From the NCBI GenBank assembly GCA_022865305.1, contig JALHSP010000088.1:16620-80619 (forward strand): a stretch of DNA of 64,000 nucleotides, written 5' to 3'. Shown here one piece after another: positions 17,772 to 25,859 of the stretch. How positions within the stretch are numbered: the first letter of the stretch is position 1; every line of letters begins with the position of its first letter. The translations under genes and the position numbers were made by a program. The stretch is from Bacteroidales bacterium (GTDB lineage Bacteria; Bacteroidota; Bacteroidia; Bacteroidales; VadinHA17). The notes beneath the pieces are model-generated. The model had not been told where the DNA came from. It saw nothing but the letters and a program-made list of their open reading frames with translations, and ran no database searches.

Positions 17772-18231
17772 TACATCAACTGGAGATTATTTATGGACGA
17801 TTCCACAATAACTTTCATATCAAGCAAGCTAAAATAATCGTCAGACAAAAAATAGCTATTTGTTTAATGTTTTATTAACAGGGTAGATTGCTTCATTAAC
17901 AGGATAATAATTATAAATATCCTATTACCAGTTATTTAAGTTCGAATTCAATTCTGTTCGTATTAGTAAGAATATAAATTAAAGAATAAATAAATGGACG
18001 GTTATAAAATATTAATAATACAGGGTGGATAAGGAAAGGTGCCGTTAGAATATTAACTGGGGTAGCCGACCTTAGAAACAATCAGTACAAAATCCTCGTA
18101 ACTTGCTGATATTGAATTATTATTTGTCGGGGTGAGAATTAATAGTCTGCCCCAATCACTTGTCATTTCTTATAGGTGAGGGTGCGTATGCTAAAGGGTG
18201 TAATCTGTTTGAAGATTATTTGTCCAACCAT
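17772..18231. other. 460-base non-coding stretch in the accessory region
   Basis: No convincing reading frame on either strand; mostly A+T-rich with short G-rich patches near 18025-18200. The only structured item seen is a 13-base match to the 3' end of the tRNA-Pro gene at 18126-18138, listed separately. Confidence 0.6.
18126..18138. repeat. 13-base direct repeat of the tRNA-Pro 3' end
   Basis: GTCGGGGTGAGAA occurs here and, in the same orientation, at 27734-27746, where it is the last bases of tRNA-Pro(CGG). The position and orientation are those expected for an old attachment-site pair bracketing 9.6 kb, but no integrase is present, and 13 bases is short. Confidence 0.35.
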
Positions 18232-18897
18232 TTAAGGGGCTAATACACCAGAAGCCATACAAATTAAACTAAATCCCCTGGTTAACGAAGATTTTAGTCC
18301 AACATCATCTATTTGTAACATCGAATTGGGTAATAGCTGTTTTAGATCTTTTTTGGAATACCGATAAATTTTAGTTTGTTGAAAAAGAGCTCCCATTTTA
18401 TAAAACAAAGTCCATAGGCCTCGGTGAGGAGCAGTAAAGATGAACTTCTTTTTAGATAAAGACAAGCAGCGTTCGATAAAAACATTGGGATTTGTTATAT
18501 AGTCAAGCACTCCAATAGCAATTACATGGTCAAAACTAAAAGCTGAGTCGAATTGTTCGAAATATTTTTCGTGAAGCTCGATATTTGTTATTTGATGTAG
18601 AGTTGCTTTTTCCCTTAACTGTTGAGCCATACCTTTCGCAGGTTCTATTGCTGTCAAATGTTTTACTAAAGAAGCGATAGTAAGGGAATAATATCCTGTG
18701 CCAGCACCAATTTCTAATACTATATCATCCTTACTAAGATTTTCCTGGAAAAGCTGGGTTAGTAGCTTTGTTTCATCCCGTCGAATCTGGCGTGCAAAGG
18801 GAGCTTTTAATAATTGTTCATAGTCCAATGCAATTTTTTCTTTCTGAAAAGGATTATTAATCTCTATTTGGGAGAAAGTATTTAATCCAGTATTCAA
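18232..18897 (-). CDS. Class I SAM-dependent methyltransferase
   Basis: 221 residues. Motif I VLEIGAGTGYYS (about 59-70), an acidic residue ending strand 2 (AIEPAKGM), and motif IV-like FDHVIAIGVLDYI. The C-terminal half (KKKFIFTAPHRGLWTLFYK) resembles the small-molecule or lipid methyltransferases of the UbiE/type 11 group. Substrate unknown. It is flanked by long non-coding DNA and lies upstream of, and opposite to, the glycosyltransferase pair, in a visibly more A+T-rich stretch, consistent with a transferred surface-polysaccharide or lipid cassette. Confidence 0.85.
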   Translation of the reverse strand: MNTGLNTFSQIEINNPFQKEKIALDYEQLLKAPFARQIRRDETKLLTQLFQENLSKDDIVLEIGAGTGYYSLTIASLVKHLTAIEPAKGMAQQLREKATLHQITNIELHEKYFEQFDSAFSFDHVIAIGVLDYITNPNVFIERCLSLSKKKFIFTAPHRGLWTLFYKMGALFQQTKIYRYSKKDLKQLLPNSMLQIDDVGLKSSLTRGFSLICMASGVLAP

Positions 18898-19286
18898 TAT
18901 GTTCGTATTTTATTAATCATGAATTTGTTTTTCGATACAAAAATAATAATATTATAATCGATGCATTTAATCATTCTTTTCCTTACAAAATCGGTCTCCC
19001 AGGCCTTGGAATTAGAGTATTTTATAAAATTTAATAGATATAATGCAAAAAAAACTGCATTATATTATATTGATAAAAGAGTACTGTTTGTAATGCCACG
19101 AACCATCGGCCACCTGTAAAACCAAACTCATTTGTAATTCTCGATATAGAAACACTGAAATAATTATTATTTATATTCTCGATTGGTGATTTAGGAAAGT
19201 ATACATGTTTCTTTAAATCAACAATTTATATATTATAATTTCTTCCTTTCCAGCCAATCTTAGTTCTTAAAAAATGAAAAATATTA
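18898..19286. other. Non-coding A+T-rich stretch between divergent genes
   Basis: No open frame or RNA gene recognised. It separates the start of the methyltransferase gene from the start of the glycosyltransferase gene and should hold both promoters; only the plus-strand one at 19287 could be recognised. Confidence 0.5.
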
Positions 19287-19294
19287 TACCTTTG
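19287..19294 (+). promoter_or_regulatory. Candidate -7 promoter box for the glycosyltransferase
   Basis: TACCTTTG matches TANNTTTG and lies 32 bases before the ATG at 19327, a normal leader length. The -33 region is not a clear match. Confidence 0.45.
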
Positions 19295-19326
19295 AGTTTT
19301 ACAAATTACTAGATGACACTCCCTGT

Positions 19327-20436
19327 ATGAAAATTCTGCATGTAATTGATGGTTCAATTTATAACTATGATGGAGTTTCTACCTATATCAATGAATTATT
19401 GGAATGTGCCCATAAAGGGGGAGAAAAATTAATGGTATTTTCTTCAATGCCTTTAATCCCTGAAAAACGCAGGTTAGTCATCCATAAGGTTGAAGTTAAG
19501 GAATTTAAAAATCTTGAGATCTTCAGCTCGGATCAATTTAATTTCTCTTTGCCCGGAGGAATGAAAAAAGCCCTGAATAAGTTTAAACCCGATATTATAT
19601 GGATACATACTATTGGTCCTCTTGGACTGAGAGCTGCCCATCTGGCTAAAAATAAATATCCTGTTATTTACACCAAGCATTGTTTTGATGGCGATTTATG
19701 GTGCAATCATCTAAAAATCCCGGTAGGTTTTCAATGGTTTTTTCAGTTAGTCGCAATTTTTGTTGAGAGGACAGTGTTAAAACATTCTGATGTTGCTTTT
19801 TACCATCTAAATAATACTGAAAAGATACGGAGCAATAAATTTTTCAGCAAGTTTAAGTACGTGCCTCCACCTATAAACGAAAGATTTGTGAATGAGAAAT
19901 CATATCGGAATGGAGATCACAATAATGATATTTTAACAATTGGTTTCTGTGGCAGGCTCGAACCTGAAAAAAGTATTGAACAACTTTTCAAAGCAGCCGA
20001 TATTTATCAGAAGAAATATAATAAGAATAATATCAGATTGTTATTAATCGGTGGAGGATCTGAGGCTGGCACGTTAGTAAGTCAATATCCCCATGTTAAC
20101 ACGACAATTACAGGATTTGTGGATGATGTAATCCCGTATTTGGATCAATTAGATGCCTATGTCTTGGCTTCCAAAACGGAAATGTATTCTCTTTCTTCTT
20201 TGGAGGCTTATTCCAGGGGACTTCCTGTTTTTTCAACCCCTGTAGGTTATTTAGGTCAAAATGCCGATAAGTTTCGCCATATTTATAATTTTAATACTGC
20301 CGAGGAATTAGCATCGCTTATCAATGAGGTCCTGAATGTAAAAAAGATTTCCGTAAAACCTCTTCCTGTCGACCTCGAAGCATCGATTATTACATTTTCA
20401 AAACTCCACGAAATGGTGGCTAGCGAGTATTTATGA
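19327..20436 (+). CDS. Glycosyltransferase family 4
   Basis: 369 residues, GT-B fold. The N-terminal domain starts MKILHVIDGS and the donor-binding domain holds FCGRLEPEKSIEQLFKAA (about 218-235), LLLIGGGSE, and the acidic SSLEAYSRGLPVFSTPVGY (about 294-312) with the E-x7-E-like spacing of GT4 retaining enzymes. It should transfer a nucleotide-activated sugar in surface polysaccharide or glycolipid synthesis. Its TGA overlaps the ATG of the next gene by 4 bases, so the two products are coupled. Base composition is more A+T-rich than the core genes. Confidence 0.88.
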   Translation: MKILHVIDGSIYNYDGVSTYINELLECAHKGGEKLMVFSSMPLIPEKRRLVIHKVEVKEFKNLEIFSSDQFNFSLPGGMKKALNKFKPDIIWIHTIGPLGLRAAHLAKNKYPVIYTKHCFDGDLWCNHLKIPVGFQWFFQLVAIFVERTVLKHSDVAFYHLNNTEKIRSNKFFSKFKYVPPPINERFVNEKSYRNGDHNNDILTIGFCGRLEPEKSIEQLFKAADIYQKKYNKNNIRLLLIGGGSEAGTLVSQYPHVNTTITGFVDDVIPYLDQLDAYVLASKTEMYSLSSLEAYSRGLPVFSTPVGYLGQNADKFRHIYNFNTAEELASLINEVLNVKKISVKPLPVDLEASIITFSKLHEMVASEYL

Positions 20437-21131
20437 AGAAAGTTGCATTATGTATTCACGATTTAAGGGTTTCAGACAGGGAAAAAATTGTCGAAACAAT
20501 TAAAAGTGTTCGGGAATTCTTCAAATCCGGTCCAATTACAATACATCTTGTGATGGATAAAGATGTGAGTGGTGATGATGAAACTTTTCGCTTTTTGAAA
20601 AAGGAGGTTGATAATAAACAATTAGAAATAGTTTTTCATGGAGTATCGCATCAATGCCCCGTTGGCACTGGAAAATTATTTTCATGGTATCATAAATATC
20701 AGGCAGAATTCATAAGCAATACTTTTCAGGCGGAAGTAAATAAGTTTAGATATAATAAATTAAATGAAATACTTCAAATTAAAACTGGTATCTGTCCACC
20801 CTGCTGGATTGCAATTCCAACAGGCTGGAAGTTTATAAAGAGCTTATCACCATTGTACTTTGAGAAACTATTGTCTATTAACTATAAAAGCAAACGCTAT
20901 TTTTCACTTCCAATTTCAATGGGAAGCGAGAATAAAAACGAACTTTATTTTCTGAAAATACTGGTGTCTTTCATCTCAACAATTGCTATTCTTTTCAATC
21001 ATCCGCGATTAAGATTTGTTGTACACACTATCGATCTTTCAAATAAAGAATCTATTAAATTCTTTCGTCAAAAATATTTCACACTGATATTAAAAGGTTT
21101 TTCTCCGGTTTTACAAAAAGAGCTTGCTTGA
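20433..21131 (+). CDS. DUF2334 polysaccharide-deacetylase-like protein
   Basis: 232 residues. The pattern CIHDLRVSD at the N-terminus, FHGVSHQ at about 70-76 and the PPCW segment near 118-121 are the landmarks of DUF2334 proteins, relatives of NodB-type metal-dependent deacetylases: an acidic residue, an HxxxH-like pair, and the PPxW loop. It would remove an acyl group from the sugar or lipid made by the coupled glycosyltransferase, as in the GT4/LmbE or GT4/deacetylase pairs of mycothiol- and bacillithiol-like pathways; this last comparison is inference. Starts in the ATGA overlap. Confidence 0.7.
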   Translation: MKKVALCIHDLRVSDREKIVETIKSVREFFKSGPITIHLVMDKDVSGDDETFRFLKKEVDNKQLEIVFHGVSHQCPVGTGKLFSWYHKYQAEFISNTFQAEVNKFRYNKLNEILQIKTGICPPCWIAIPTGWKFIKSLSPLYFEKLLSINYKSKRYFSLPISMGSENKNELYFLKILVSFISTIAILFNHPRLRFVVHTIDLSNKESIKFFRQKYFTLILKGFSPVLQKELA

Positions 21132-21144
21132 TTTGTAAAACAGG

Positions 21145-21429
21145 ATGGGAAACCTTTTAAAAGTATATCCGGAATTTGATGAGACTCCTCTCGTAAGGAT
21201 GCCCGATAAATATGTATGGCCAAATATTGATAAACTAAAAGTTACAAATTATATGGTGCAAATTGTTATGAATCAAATTTTTATCACAACAATTAGAATC
21301 ACTGATTACCAAACACATATTTTCCAGCCCTTTTCACGGGCAATCCGTGAGAGCTTTTTATCCGGTGTTATGCAAACAGGATGTCCGACAACTTCAAATG
21401 CGGGAAGATCTGAAACGGAATCAGCATAA
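21145..21429 (+). CDS. Possible truncated gene after the deacetylase
   Basis: A frame of 94 codons starts 13 bases after the deacetylase stop. Its first 50 or so codons (MGNLLKVYPEFDETPLVRMP, then KYVWPNIDKLK) read like coding sequence, whereas the last 40 run antisense through the HAD gene. It may be the start of a third cassette gene cut off at a junction near 21300. No family was recognised and no ribosome binding site stands out. Confidence 0.3.
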   Translation: MGNLLKVYPEFDETPLVRMPDKYVWPNIDKLKVTNYMVQIVMNQIFITTIRITDYQTHIFQPFSRAIRESFLSGVMQTGCPTTSNAGRSETESA

Positions 21430-21968
21430 TACCATGCTTCTGCAGGATCGTATTGATTCTTTTCACAAAAAGATAAAAGCCGGATCCGTTTTTCATCTCC
21501 AAAACAGAAATTACCTGCAGGACCACCAGTCATAATTCCTTCAGCGGTTTCCATAGTAGTGCAAATAATTTCTTCAACTCCTAAATGTCTGCCAATCGGA
21601 AAACAGATTGATGAAATAGCTGAAGAAAGAATGACCAAACAGGCATTATTTTCTCTATGAAAGCCCATCTCTTTAATAATTTCAGGGCGGATGGACCTGA
21701 TTAAATACTTATCAACCACCTCTTTAGACAGTTCATCAATAACCTCATGACGTAAACCTTTTAACCATGTTCCCATTTTCAAAATTATCAGATTTGTATC
21801 CCTGAGTTTAAATTTATACAGGTAAGACTGAAAGTGAGCATTAATGAGATTTACGGTGCTCATCACTCCGTTTTTGTATGCCTGCCAGACAACCAATGAA
21901 CCGCTGTTCCGACTGATAAGAGTCTGGTCAAGATCAAAAAATACTATATAGCTTTTCGGGGCATTCAT
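21306..21968 (-). CDS. HAD-IB family phosphatase
   Basis: 220 residues. HAD motif I is FDLDQT (D12, D14), motif II has SSA in VILSSA, K160 or so supplies motif III (GDEKRIRLL), and motif IV is YADSVSDLP. The alpha-helical cap with the VVWQAYKNGV pattern is that of HAD-IB (SerB/CicA-like) enzymes. It lies 26 bases after a lipid kinase and downstream of an acyltransferase; HAD-IB phosphatases are fused to PlsC-type acyltransferases in other bacteria, so phosphatidate or lysophosphatidate could be the substrate. Phosphoserine is the alternative, less likely from context. Confidence 0.85.
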   Translation of the reverse strand: MNAPKSYIVFFDLDQTLISRNSGSLVVWQAYKNGVMSTVNLINAHFQSYLYKFKLRDTNLIILKMGTWLKGLRHEVIDELSKEVVDKYLIRSIRPEIIKEMGFHRENNACLVILSSAISSICFPIGRHLGVEEIICTTMETAEGIMTGGPAGNFCFGDEKRIRLLSFCEKNQYDPAEAWYYADSVSDLPAFEVVGHPVCITPDKKLSRIAREKGWKICVW

Positions 21969-21994
21969 TAAAAGCAGAGACTTTAAAATCGGAA

Positions 21995-22924
21995 TTAATC
22001 CGTTTTGCTAAAATAATGGGGCCCCGAGGGATTATAAATAATATTCAATGCCCCTGGCATTATCCCGACTTCAAAATGTTGCGAAAAATACAACTCACCA
22101 TCCAAATGAAACGGAACCTCGCCAGGGAATTCCAGCGATAGCTTATTTGTCTGGTAATAGTTAACCTTCTTATCATTTATATGAGTCCCCTTCGGGACCA
22201 TGAGTAATATCTTAAGTCTCTGCGGAAGTGATAATCTTTTTATCGAGCAAACATCCAGAAGTCCGTCATTTGCTACAGCTTTTGGAGTCAGAAGGAAGCC
22301 TCCGGCAAATCTTCTGCCGTTGGCGATAGTATTAATAAAGCAATCTGTCTCCGATTTTTTACCCTCAGACAGAACTGTCATTTTTTTCTCTTTGAAAAAC
22401 AGGAGTGTTTTGAGGATATGCCAGATATATTTATTTTTTCCGCCACGTTTTACTTCACCGGGCTCAGTATAATTCTCTGCAGCCACCTGGGCATCAAAAC
22501 CCAGTCCCATACCGTTAAAAAATAGCATCCCGTTGCATTTACCTACATCCATCTGAATTACATTTTTTTCGAAAAATATTCCCCAGTGCTGCTCTTCAAA
22601 ACGGTCAGGAAAACCCAGTATCTGGATGAAATCATTCCCTGTTCCTCCGGAGATCAGCCCCGTTGTGATATTCCTATTATTAATCAGTGGCGAAGCAATT
22701 TCGTTAAATGTACCATCACCCCCGACACCGATAATATAAGAATATCCCATGGCGGCATATTTTTCAGAGAGCTCAGTGGCATGACCTTTTCTTTCTGTGA
22801 AAACCATATCAGCATCCACATTGTGCTTCTGTATCTTATTTTTCAGCTCTTCAGCAAGGGTCAGGGCAAAACCGTTTCCGGCAATCGGATTAATGATAAA
22901 GACCCATTTCCTTTCCTCATTCAT
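21995..22924 (-). CDS. Diacylglycerol kinase-family lipid kinase
   Basis: 309 residues. The catalytic domain holds INPIAGNG (10-17), GVGGDGTFNEIA (about 66-77) and SGGTGNDF (about 91-98), the nucleotide-binding signature of DAGK/YegS/sphingosine kinases. The C-terminal beta-sandwich is complete (HLDGELY near the end). It should phosphorylate a diacylglycerol or related lipid at the membrane surface using ATP. It sits between HAD-IB and PlsC genes with gaps of 26 and 55 bases, a probable three-gene lipid unit transcribed from 23.7 kb. Confidence 0.9.
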   Translation of the reverse strand: MNEERKWVFIINPIAGNGFALTLAEELKNKIQKHNVDADMVFTERKGHATELSEKYAAMGYSYIIGVGGDGTFNEIASPLINNRNITTGLISGGTGNDFIQILGFPDRFEEQHWGIFFEKNVIQMDVGKCNGMLFFNGMGLGFDAQVAAENYTEPGEVKRGGKNKYIWHILKTLLFFKEKKMTVLSEGKKSETDCFINTIANGRRFAGGFLLTPKAVANDGLLDVCSIKRLSLPQRLKILLMVPKGTHINDKKVNYYQTNKLSLEFPGEVPFHLDGELYFSQHFEVGIMPGALNIIYNPSGPHYFSKTD

Positions 22925-22979
22925 AATTTTCTGGTATATAATAATTATAATGATTTTCAGTATATTATATTACTTTATA

Positions 22980-23696
22980 TTAATGTAATACTGAGGATTC
23001 AATTCTGCTTTTAACTGTGTCAATAATTTCCGAATCATTCCTGCTTATCAACTCTTCGCGAGGGATCGGTTTATGAATGATCACGTACAATTTTGAATTA
23101 AAACCAATATAAAACCTGTTTTTTGGCTTTAAACCATAGAATCCGTTAAGTGTAACAGGAAGTACATCAATTTCAGCTCTTCTGAGAAGAATTACAAACC
23201 CCCGGTAGAAATCATTAACCTTCCCGTTAAGCGTTCTGGTTCCTTCAGGAAAGATTGCAATTGTATGCCCCTTTGATTTTTCGATAAGCTGATTGATCAT
23301 CTCCTTTGTATTTTTAATGCTTGTCTTTTTCAGTGGAATGTAGTCGGTTAGTTCAAGAACCTTACGGAACACCGGTATCCTGGTAAGACGTTCATGTCCG
23401 AACCATGATAAACCGGGGAAAAATGATATGATGGCTACTATATCGAACAGACTTGAATGGTTGGCAATCAGAATATATTTCTCATCTTTTTTTATATTCT
23501 CAACACCTTCAATATGAAGTTTTTTTCCAATAAGGGAAAAAACTGTTTTGGCCCAGAACTGCATTAAGAACGTGACCGTTTTTTTCATTTTGAAAAACAA
23601 AAAAGGCATCAGGATGATTATTATTACTGTAGTAAAGAAATAGAGGATACCAAAAGCAGTAACAGTCAATACTGAGTATATTCTTATTTTCCACAT
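22980..23696 (-). CDS. plsC: 1-acyl-sn-glycerol-3-phosphate acyltransferase
   Basis: 238 residues. N-terminal membrane helix (FGILYFFTTVIIIILMPFLF), then the HX4D catalytic motif NHSSLFD (about 79-85), the PEGTR substrate motif in FPEGTRT (about 146-152) and PVTLNGFYG. Makes phosphatidate from lysophosphatidate and an acyl donor in the inner membrane. First gene of the unit with the lipid kinase and the HAD phosphatase. PlsC is the family name; Bacteroidota often have several paralogues, including ornithine-lipid OlsA, so the exact acceptor is uncertain. Confidence 0.88.
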   Translation of the reverse strand: MWKIRIYSVLTVTAFGILYFFTTVIIIILMPFLFFKMKKTVTFLMQFWAKTVFSLIGKKLHIEGVENIKKDEKYILIANHSSLFDIVAIISFFPGLSWFGHERLTRIPVFRKVLELTDYIPLKKTSIKNTKEMINQLIEKSKGHTIAIFPEGTRTLNGKVNDFYRGFVILLRRAEIDVLPVTLNGFYGLKPKNRFYIGFNSKLYVIIHKPIPREELISRNDSEIIDTVKSRIESSVLH

Positions 23697-23808
23697 GTGA
23701 AAAACTATTTCATCTACAATCAGTTATAATCATCGGCTGTCAGGTGCTCCCTGAAGGAGCCGGCAAAACTATTGGTAATGTACTGTTTTTCCCCGATTTA
23801 TAGGTGAT

Positions 23809-24222
23809 TCACCATTTCCTGATACTTTCAGAATAGGATTTGATCTCCTCCAGTGAAAGGTAGTTTTCATTTATCCTTCCATGCTTTTTGTCAAAATATT
23901 GGATCTTTGAAAGTTCGTATAATTGCCTGCCATAACCTTTTTCAATGGTGAGCCTGTCTGTTGCCCTCTCCTCTGATGTCTGTACTTTGCGTGATGTTAT
24001 GAATCAAACGGCAAGCCTGAGGTAGCGAAAAATCCCCATTTCAAGATATTGTTTCTGGTGATGAAGCTCTTGCGCTATTATTCCTGTGAGAACGGAATCA
24101 CTAAAATCTTTATGAAAGGCGGAATCCAGACTGTATATGCCAAAATCAAGGTCGGCATTATCAAGTTGGAAAAGTTCTCTCAACAGACTTTTAAGCTGTT
24201 CTTTTACTTCAAGTTTTGCCAT
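23809..24222 (-). pseudogene. Chimeric remnant: Mod methylase N-terminus joined to a decayed zinc peptidase
   Basis: 138 codons in one frame with an internal TGA (24004-24006). The first 30 codons (LKSLLRELFQLDNADLDFGI) match the start of type III/ISP adenine methylases. The rest resembles the end of an M48-like zinc peptidase: GIIAQELHHQ stands where HExxH is expected (the first His is Gln), and after the TGA comes EERATDRLTIEKGYG, the usual third-ligand helix, to a final SIRKW. So the gene is a fusion of two unrelated fragments, with a lost metal ligand and a nonsense codon. Confidence 0.6.
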
Positions 24223-24342
24223 TAATTTCGAATATCGTTAGGTTAAAAACGAAATATAAAAATACGCAGTATATGTGAGAATCAGTAAAAGTTTTCGAAG
24301 AATTAAATACCGATTATTGGTAAAGATTTTGGTGTTTGCACA

Positions 24343-24495
24343 TCAAGTAAGTAATGATTGAATAAACTTACTGCACTGAAATATGGCTTCAGGGTTTTCT
24401 TCTTTGTCTTGAAAATAGTGAATCAAATATATTCCTGCCCCTGTAACAGTCCCAACAATTGCACCCACCGCTAAATGTTTTTTAAAATTTGCCAT
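24343..24495 (-). CDS. Small membrane protein, 50 residues
   Basis: ATG at 24495, stop at 24343. The product MANFKKHLAVGAIVGTVTGA begins like a small inner-membrane protein: a short basic start, one Gly-rich helix (AVGAIVGTVTGAGIYLI) and a polar tail (HYFQDKEENPEA). It lies 13 bases after the PIN remnant on the same strand. Not recognised as a known family, and it could be a truncated larger gene like its neighbours. Confidence 0.5.
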   Translation of the reverse strand: MANFKKHLAVGAIVGTVTGAGIYLIHYFQDKEENPEAIFQCSKFIQSLLT

Positions 24496-24508
24496 ACAAT
24501 AACTCTTT

Positions 24509-24616
24509 TTATTTCAGTTTATTAATCCGTTTTTCAATTTCATTTCTTGGTAGCCAGCTACTTGTAGCTATTAACTGCTCCAGCAATACATTTGTGTCTG
24601 TGATAATCAGCCTCAT
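24509..24616 (-). pseudogene. PIN-domain gene with internal deletion, 35 codons left
   Basis: The ATG overlaps the ImmA stop in an ATGA. The first 11 residues, MRLIITDTNVL, are the start of a PIN nuclease (D7 would be the first catalytic acid); then the sequence jumps to LEQLIATSSWLPRNEIEKRI, which looks like the end of the same family. The whole middle, with the other catalytic acids, is missing but the frame is kept. PIN genes coupled to ImmA/IrrE genes are a known toxin-like arrangement. Confidence 0.55.
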
Positions 24617-25206
24617 ACCAGTTGATGTAATTGTTCTCTGAATTCCCAGACACTTTTCCCTGAATAATATGCAGCTTCATTCACGGAAATTAATTCTTTA
24701 CCCAAAGCAAAATATATTAGCCTTTCAAATTTTACAGGTTTTTCTTTGCTTAAAAAAGTTGCTGGCTCATGCAAGTGCAACATTCGGGAACGGTATCCAA
24801 TATTCAGATTCCTAAAAACATATTCATTTATTATGCCCAACCTTAAAGCTCTATTAAATATAGCTGAAAATGAAATACCCCACCGTTCCTTAACCATTTC
24901 GAGTTCTTTCTGGTAAAAATGAAATCTATCATAGTGCAATTCTTTTATTGCCATTTCTTCAGGATATAACACAGCTGAAGCAAATACATGGCATAGCTTC
25001 TCTCTGTCCTTCTCAGATAAATCATTTGGAAATTTTAATGAATGATGAGCCAGTTCATGCAATGCAGTAAAACGTTTACGAACGACATCTCCATTGTAAT
25101 CCTGACGCAGAACAATAACTTTCTTATCACCAGCCTCAGCCTTCATACCATCAAAATCCTTTGATACTTCGACTTCAATAACCAAATAACCTTTGTCTTC
25201 AAGCAT
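24613..25206 (-). CDS. ImmA/IrrE metallopeptidase, probably missing its N-terminal HTH domain
   Basis: 197 residues with the zinc motif HELAHH (about 50-55) in TALHELAHHSLKF, the downstream helix CHVFASAVLYPEEM with the third-ligand acid, and the helical C-terminus of XRE-ImmA proteins. In the usual form an HTH domain precedes this. Here the frame stays open upstream (RDPIPDIVK directly before the first ATG, to about 25275) without a Met, and the opposite strand carries a gene, so the 5' part seems lost at a junction near 25235. Overlaps the PIN remnant by 4 bases. Family members cleave repressors to trigger mobile-element or stress genes. Confidence 0.75.
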   Translation of the reverse strand: MLEDKGYLVIEVEVSKDFDGMKAEAGDKKVIVLRQDYNGDVVRKRFTALHELAHHSLKFPNDLSEKDREKLCHVFASAVLYPEEMAIKELHYDRFHFYQKELEMVKERWGISFSAIFNRALRLGIINEYVFRNLNIGYRSRMLHLHEPATFLSKEKPVKFERLIYFALGKELISVNEAAYYSGKSVWEFREQLHQLV

Positions 25207-25726
25207 TTTTACAATATCAGGTATCGGGTCTCTTATTAGAAAAGATTTGATTATTACATTTGAAGGTATAGATACTATAATTCATTATAACTTAATTGTT
25301 GAAAAAGATTTAGAAGCATCAAAATTCATCGTTCAACGTGTGGATTCAATTTCATTGAAATTAAAATGGAAGTTTTTTGATCCAAATGACGTTGTAAAGA
25401 TTCAGTTGATCTATTTCGGTATCCCGATAATTCAACCTGAGATGAAAGGCAAAATATTTGGGACAAGATTTAAGGAATTTGACACTAAAAATAAATTAAG
25501 ATTATCATTAATATCAATTATTTTATGGTCATTAACCAGTATATTATTTTTTATACTTGGACATCTTTGGAACAACCCTGATAAATATCCTAACCTTCCT
25601 GAAGTGGTTCTTGATTTATTGCCTGGCTTAGTATTCATTATATTTATAATTACAGCTATTGTTTCAATATATAGCAGCATTAACGTATATAGAATATTTA
25701 TTAAGTTCTTTTTAATGAGTAAATAA
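25193..25726 (+). CDS. Membrane protein, probably 5'-truncated
   Basis: 177 codons; two hydrophobic helices in the C-terminal half ([20 protein letters not shown] and [18 protein letters not shown]) with a polar beta-rich N-terminal part. The first 15-20 codons are antisense to the ImmA frame and look accidental, so the real start has probably been lost. Family unknown. It is head-to-head with the truncated ImmA gene. Confidence 0.5.
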   Translation: MSSSIFTISGIGSLIRKDLIITFEGIDTIIHYNLIVEKDLEASKFIVQRVDSISLKLKWKFFDPNDVVKIQLIYFGIPIIQPEMKGKIFGTRFKEFDTKNKLRLSLISIILWSLTSILFFILGHLWNNPDKYPNLPEVVLDLLPGLVFIIFIITAIVSIYSSINVYRIFIKFFLMSK

Positions 25727-25859
25727 TCGATTCTAAGCCAATTTTGTTTACTTCCGCTAAAAGATTTCTTTTATGAAAACAATTATTCTGATTATGCTTT
25801 ATTGGTAATGTCACTGCAGATTCACTCAAGATCAAAATTGCTAATGACCACACGTCATG

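Noticed and set aside
24130..24222. Functional type III restriction-modification gene
   Set aside because: Only about 30 codons of the Mod N-terminus remain, with no catalytic motif and no Res subunit.
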